The translations under genes were made by a program, and so were the position numbers. From JACZYA01 sp965247455 (GTDB taxonomy: Bacteria; Acidobacteriota; Terriglobia; Acidiferrales; 2-02-FULL-67-57), in assembly GCA_965247455.1 (NCBI GenBank), contig CBDFHE010000004.1, positions 1-34,832 on the forward strand: a DNA stretch of 34,832 nucleotides, read 5' to 3'. The notes under the pieces were generated by a model. That model worked only from the letters and a program-made list of their open reading frames with translations, made no database searches and was not told the origin of the DNA. Of the stretch, positions 31,370 through 34,832 are shown in pieces; position 1 is the stretch's first letter, and every line of letters begins with the position of its first letter.

Positions 31370-31723
31370 CTAAACCGATTCCTGTTCCTGTTTTTCCTGG
31401 CAGGCGATGCAGTGTCGCGTCCACGGCACCGCTTCCAGACGTTTCTGCTGCACCTCTTCCTGGCAGGCCACGCACAGCCCGTAGCCTCCGTTCTTGATGC
31501 GCCCCAGCGCTTCGTCCACCAGTTCCAGCATGTGGCGCTCGTTGTTCGACTGGCTGAAGAGGAACTCCTTGGTATAGGAGTTGGCGGCCTTGTCGCCGAT
31601 GTCCACCGTGCCGTCGTTGTCGGCGCTTCGGCCTTCCTCTTCGGTCGCAGCCACCAGGCGCTCCAACTCTTCGCGCTTGGCGTCGAGCTTCTTCTTGTAG
31701 TGCTCGAGGCGCTTCTTGTCCAT
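31370..31723 (-). CDS. DksA/TraR-type zinc-finger protein
   Basis: The likely start is ATG 31723 (MDKKRLEHYKKKLDAKREEL), giving 117 residues; an upstream in-frame ATG at 31804 adds implausible sequence. A coiled-coil N-terminal part holds DNDGTVDIGDKAANSY, with the acidic tip region. The C-terminal zinc finger is YGLCVACQEEVQQKRLEAVP and HCIACQ, four cysteines. Family members bind RNA polymerase through the secondary channel and alter transcription with ppGpp. It precedes comF by 84 bases on the same strand. Confidence 0.9.
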   Translation of the reverse strand: MDKKRLEHYKKKLDAKREELERLVAATEEEGRSADNDGTVDIGDKAANSYTKEFLFSQSNNERHMLELVDEALGRIKNGGYGLCVACQEEVQQKRLEAVPWTRHCIACQEKQEQESV

Positions 31724-31813
31724 CGTCAACTTCCCCAGAGGAGGATAACGTGCAACAGCGAAACCATGCATTTTAGTCGCGCCCCCGCAAACCGTCAACC
31801 CCACCCGGTTTAG

Positions 31814-33199
31814 TGTAGCTGCAAAGTGAGAATGTCCTATTTGTGCAAAGTAGGAATGTCCTCTTTCATCAGGGCCAGGAGGGACGATGAGAGAGGAGCG
31901 AATCGAATTGAGCCAACGGGAGCAGGATCGGTTGAAGGTACTCCACCAAGTCGAGCAGGGCTATCTGACCCAGGTGGAAGCGGGCCGGCGGGTGCAGGTG
32001 AGCGTACGCCACCTGCGGCGTCTGCTGAGACGGGTGCGGGCGGAGGGGGACAGGGGCGTAGTGCATCGGCTGCGGGGGCGGCCCTCGAACCGGAAGATTC
32101 CAGCGGCCCTCCAGGGGCGCATCCTGGCCCAGGTGCGGCGGCGCTACGCCGACTTTGGGCCCACGCTGGCCAGCGAGCACCTGGCGCGAGATGGGTGGCA
32201 GGTCAGCCGGGAGACGCTGCGGCAGTGGATGACCGCCGCCGGGCTGTGGCGGTCGCGCCGGCAGCGGAGGCCGGCGGTGCACGTCTGGCGAGAGCGGCGG
32301 GCCGCCTTCGGCGAGTTGGTGATGATGGACAGCTCGCCCTATCGCTGGTTGGAGCGGCGCGGACCTCCCGTGCAGTTGATCGCGCTGATCGACGACGCTA
32401 CCAGCCGGGTCTGGGGCCGCTTCGCCGCCCAGGACTCGACCGAGGAAAACCTGCGCACCCTGGCAGGCTGGCTCCGGCGCTGGGGACGGCCGCGGGCACT
32501 CTATACCGACAAAAGCAGCCTGTTCCGCACCACCCGCTCGGCCCGGCTCGACGAGCAGCTCGGCGGTCAGCCGGCCCGCACCCAGATCGGGCGGGCCCTG
32601 CAGGAGTTGGGGATCGAGTGGATTCCCGCCCACAGCCCCCAGGCCAAGGGGTGCATCGAGAGACTATTCGGCACCTTGCAGGACCGCCTGGTCAAGGAGA
32701 TGCGCCTGGCCGGGGTGCACACGGTGGAGCAGGCCAACCGCTTCCTGGCAGCAGTCTTCCTGCCTTTCTGGGAGCAGCGCTTCACCGTCGCTCCGCGCCA
32801 GCCGCACGATGCCCACCGCCCGCTGGGAGGCACCCAGCGGCTGGAGTCAATCCTGAGCGTGCGCGAACCGCGCCGGGTGGCAGGCGACTACACCGTGCGC
32901 TGGCAGGGCCAGCGCTGGGCGATCCCGCGCGCCCAGGTGCGAGCGGGGTTGCGGGGGGCGCGGGTGGAGGTCGAACGGCGGCTCGACGGCAGCCGCTGGG
33001 TCCGCTTCCGCGGCTCTTATCTCAGCCTGCGGCCCTGCCCGAGCCCGCCGCCCGCGCCCGCAACCCCCTTCGGCCTACGGCCTACGGGGCTTGCGGGCCC
33101 AAGGAAAGGCAAACGAAAGTACATTCCCCCTCCCGATCACCCTTGGAGGAGGACATTTCTATCTGGAAAAAAACCGGACATTTCTACTTTGCGTTGACA
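31814..33199 (+). mobile_element. ISNCY-type insertion sequence, copy 2 (1386 bp)
   Basis: The ends are TGTAGCTGCAAAGTG at 31814 and, inverted at 33199, TGTCAACGCAAAGTA. The flanks carry a long direct repeat: CACCCGGTTTAG at 31802-31813, and again at 33204-33215, with CCCG between the IS end and the right repeat. This suggests a target duplication of about 16 bases with two mismatches. Opposite orientation to copy 1. Confidence 0.88.
31887..33197 (+). CDS. ISNCY-type DDE transposase, copy 2
   Basis: The protein has 436 residues, identical to copy 1 except that KGRIERLFG reads KGCIERLFG (C to T change), two residues before the catalytic Glu. One further base change lies in the IS end (CTGGAAAAAA against CTGGCAAAAA), visible only outside this frame. 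The AGGAGGGACG ribosome site precedes ATG 31887. The Arg to Cys change may weaken catalysis, so copy 2 could be less active or dead. Confidence 0.92.
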   Translation: MREERIELSQREQDRLKVLHQVEQGYLTQVEAGRRVQVSVRHLRRLLRRVRAEGDRGVVHRLRGRPSNRKIPAALQGRILAQVRRRYADFGPTLASEHLARDGWQVSRETLRQWMTAAGLWRSRRQRRPAVHVWRERRAAFGELVMMDSSPYRWLERRGPPVQLIALIDDATSRVWGRFAAQDSTEENLRTLAGWLRRWGRPRALYTDKSSLFRTTRSARLDEQLGGQPARTQIGRALQELGIEWIPAHSPQAKGCIERLFGTLQDRLVKEMRLAGVHTVEQANRFLAAVFLPFWEQRFTVAPRQPHDAHRPLGGTQRLESILSVREPRRVAGDYTVRWQGQRWAIPRAQVRAGLRGARVEVERRLDGSRWVRFRGSYLSLRPCPSPPPAPATPFGLRPTGLAGPRKGKRKYIPPPDHPWRRTFLSGKKPDISTLR

Positions 33200-33412
33200 C
33201 CCGCACCCGGTTTAGTGGCGGGTCTTCTTGAAAACGGGAAGCTCACGCCGAGCCCCGTGGCACCTGCCACGGGGCGTTTGCGCCCTTTTTCCACCCGGCG
33301 GCGGGTGCCTGCCTACCGCAGGCAGGCCGCCGGACTCAACGGCAAGGGCAACATCGTCAAACGAACCCACTAGCCCCCCGAGGTTCAGCTACCATACTTT
33401 AATATAGCTAGA
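33200..33412. other. Intergenic region right of ISNCY copy 2
   Basis: About 210 bases holding CCACGGGGCTCGGCG-type hairpins, GTGGCACCTGCCAC at 33259-33272, and the 19-bp palindrome CCTGCCTACCGCAGGCAGG at 33308-33326. No gene seen. Confidence 0.5.
33308..33326. repeat. 19-bp REP-like palindrome
   Basis: CCTGCCTACCGCAGGCAGG, identical to 28178-28196. Confidence 0.8.
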
Positions 33413-33808
33413 TTACTGGTTCTTTTTCGCCGGCAGGTACTCCTTCCGAATCTTCACCAGCACCGAGTAGTTCGGGTCCACCAACTGGCTCACGTTCGAC
33501 TCCATCGCCACGCTCAGCAACTCGTAGGCGTCCAGCGCTGACAGCCCGTAGTCCTCCACCATCCACCGGATCAGCTCGCGGCTGGCGATGCGCATGGCGT
33601 CTTCCAGCGGACGGTAGTTGCCCAGCGCCATCAGATAAGTTTCGTCCTCCATAATGTTCGACATCACCGATACCGCTGCCCGCCGCATTTGGTTCCGCAG
33701 CGACCCATCCCGAAAAGTAGCTTGCCCCGTCAGTTGGTAAATCAGGTTGGCAAGCCGGCGGCTGGCCTGCCACATCCGCAACTCTTCAAACCGCCTCACC
33801 CCCGCCAT
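33413..33808 (-). CDS. Chimeric ORF: S23 four-helix front joined to an acetamidase/formamidase-like tail
   Basis: The protein has 131 residues from ATG 33808. Residues 1-51 (MAGVRRFEELRMWQASRRLA to AAVSVMSNI) match the start of the 23S-rRNA-IVP-like four-helix bundle family. At NI the usual AEG continuation is replaced by MEDETYLMALG, then YRPLEDAMRIASRELIRWM, DYGLSALDAYELLSVAMESN and VSQLVDPNYSVLVKIRKEYLP. The latter resembles the C-terminus of acetamidase/formamidase (FmdA-like) proteins. Neither half is complete. It is probably a recombination relic that stayed open. Expression is not proven. Confidence 0.65.
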   Translation of the reverse strand: MAGVRRFEELRMWQASRRLANLIYQLTGQATFRDGSLRNQMRRAAVSVMSNIMEDETYLMALGNYRPLEDAMRIASRELIRWMVEDYGLSALDAYELLSVAMESNVSQLVDPNYSVLVKIRKEYLPAKKNQ

Positions 33809-33990
33809 GAACGGCTCCCTGTACCTAGTACCTTGTACGCAGTACTGTGTGTTCCCCGCAGCCTACCCGCCCGCTGCTGCAGCAGCAACAGTTCCCAAAG
33901 TGCCGATCGAACGGAGCAATTAGAAAGCTCGCAACCTAGGTTTGTTGGTTGGACGTCTACTAGATGCGGAGCGTGAGGCCGGCCGTCGTG
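33809..33990. other. Intergenic region between the chimeric ORF and the Kbl/BioF gene
   Basis: About 180 bases. It contains a CCTAGTACCTTGTACGCAGT repeat-like stretch at 33824-33843; no gene or clear promoter seen. Confidence 0.4.
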
Positions 33991-34832
33991 CTAGAGGATT
34001 CCTAGCCGCTTGGCGACCCGTTCCAGAATCTCCAGCGCCTCTTCCAGTTCCTTGCGCTTGTGGGTGGCGCTGACAATAGTGCGGATGCGCGCCTTGTCCT
34101 TCGCCACCGTGGGATACCCGATGCTCTGCGCGAACACCCCTTCCCGGAACAGTTCGCGGCTGAACTCGTGCGCCTGTGCCGCCTCGCCGACCATGATGGG
34201 CGTGATGGGCGTTTCGCTCGCGCCGGTGTTGAACCCCAGTCGCTTCAGCCGCCGCTTGAAGAACGTGGTGTTGCTCCACAACTTCTTGATTAACTTTTCC
34301 CCCGCGGGCGAATCCAGCAGCGCAAACGCCGCCTGGCAGGTCGCCGTCACCGAGGGCGGATGCGAAGCCGAAAACAGAAACGGCCGCGCCCGCTGGTAGA
34401 GAAAATCAATCAGGTCGCGCGAGCCGCAGACGTAGCCGCCCATTGCCCCGACCGCTTTCGACAGCGTCCCCACTTGAATGTCCACCCGCCCGTGCACCCC
34501 GAAGTGGTCAATCGTCCCGCGCCCGCCGCGCCCCAGTACCCCGCTGGCGTGCGCGTCGTCCACCATCATGATGCAGCCGTACTTCTCCGCCAGCTCGCAC
34601 AGCGCTGGCAGCGGCGCAATGTCGCCATCCATCGAAAATACCCCGTCGGTAATCAGCAGGTTCCGTCCCGCGTGGTTCTCCTTCTCTTTGAGAATCTCTT
34701 CGCAGTGCTTCAAGTCTTTGTGCCGGAAGATTCGCCGCTCCGCCTTCGACAGCCGCCCGCCGTCAATGATGCTGGCGTGGTTCAGCGCGTCGCTCACGAT
34801 CAGGTCGCCCTCGCCCAGAATCGCCTGCACCG
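33991..34832 (-). CDS. kbl: Alpha-oxoamine synthase (Kbl/BioF-type), partial at N-terminus
   Basis: Continues beyond the right edge; 280 codons visible. LIVSDALNHASIIDGGRLSK, LLITDGVFSMDGDIAPLPAL, MMVDDAHASGVLGRGGRGT, and the PLP lysine in QVGTLSKAVGAMGGYVCG are typical. The SASHPPSVTATC and GVFAQSIGYPTVAKDKARIR regions fit glycine C-acetyltransferase (2-amino-3-ketobutyrate-CoA ligase). That enzyme cleaves 2-amino-3-ketobutyrate with CoA to glycine and acetyl-CoA. BioF and other family members cannot be fully excluded without the N-terminus. Confidence 0.9.
   Translation of the reverse strand, partial: VQAILGEGDLIVSDALNHASIIDGGRLSKAERRIFRHKDLKHCEEILKEKENHAGRNLLITDGVFSMDGDIAPLPALCELAEKYGCIMMVDDAHASGVLGRGGRGTIDHFGVHGRVDIQVGTLSKAVGAMGGYVCGSRDLIDFLYQRARPFLFSASHPPSVTATCQAAFALLDSPAGEKLIKKLWSNTTFFKRRLKRLGFNTGASETPITPIMVGEAAQAHEFSRELFREGVFAQSIGYPTVAKDKARIRTIVSATHKRKELEEALEILERVAKRLGIL

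Noticed and set aside
18066..31813. Past inversion between the two ISNCY copies.
   Set aside because: Copy 2 still has matching direct repeats on both sides, which an inversion would have separated; copy 1 lacking them is better explained by local deletion.

Overview
The window looks like a GC-rich chromosome segment of an uncultured Acidobacteriota bacterium, probably Terriglobia-like. This is inferred from protein character: a VWFA-type protein of the acidobacterial kind, a very large hybrid histidine kinase beside an NtrC-type regulator, receiver/PilZ proteins, a MoaD-MoaE fusion and an acidobacterial polytopic membrane family. No rRNA is present. One intact tRNA gene (Ser, GCT) is present.

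Layout. Positions 1-2072 (minus strand) are a coupled run moaD-moaE, VWFA protein and an inositol-monophosphatase-like gene. Positions 2316-4293 (plus) hold an MFS exporter, a 46-residue zinc ribbon and a frameshifted YjbQ. Positions 4394-8040 (minus) hold a hybrid kinase coupled to a receiver-DHp protein that has no ATPase domain. Positions 8303-13290 are an accessory island bounded by 110-bp direct copies of the 3' end of the sigma54 regulator gene (13210-14640). The island carries an XRE/S24-like regulator, an unknown convergent gene, a 23-codon micro-ORF with an excellent ribosome site, and a membrane-protein pair whose first gene is split by an IS1380 element. Positions 14876-16330 (minus) are mobA and an MlaF-like ABC ATPase. 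Positions 16680-21168 are a c-di-GMP cluster (receiver-PilZ, HD-GYP, PilZ) with its outer genes truncated by an ISNCY-type IS and a decayed IS3. Positions 21223-26645 are prophage-like tail-tip and fibre genes, both broken; the tail-tip gene ends in a compact intein-like Hint domain.

Positions 27072-31723 return to host genes (fabH, DUF1259, HNH, comF, dksA/traR-like). They are interspersed with palindromic repeats and contain the most unusual locus here. An intact tRNA-Ser is followed 5 nt downstream by a GIY-YIG gene, then a tRNA-Ser 3' fragment, then a second GIY-YIG gene, then a longer tRNA-Ser 3' fragment. Both fragments are interrupted at the same T-loop position by the same 30-bp double palindrome. 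Positions 31814-33199 are a second, nearly identical ISNCY copy in the opposite orientation. The window ends with an S23/acetamidase chimeric ORF and a partial Kbl/BioF-type enzyme.

Two themes recur. First, elements sit at the 3' ends of genes (tRNA-Ser and the sigma54 regulator) and leave displaced 3' copies behind. Second, several families of short palindromic repeats have moved around, with one insertion visible at base resolution. Several genes carry single-base frameshifts, many at short homopolymers, so assembly error cannot be separated from real decay using the sequence alone.
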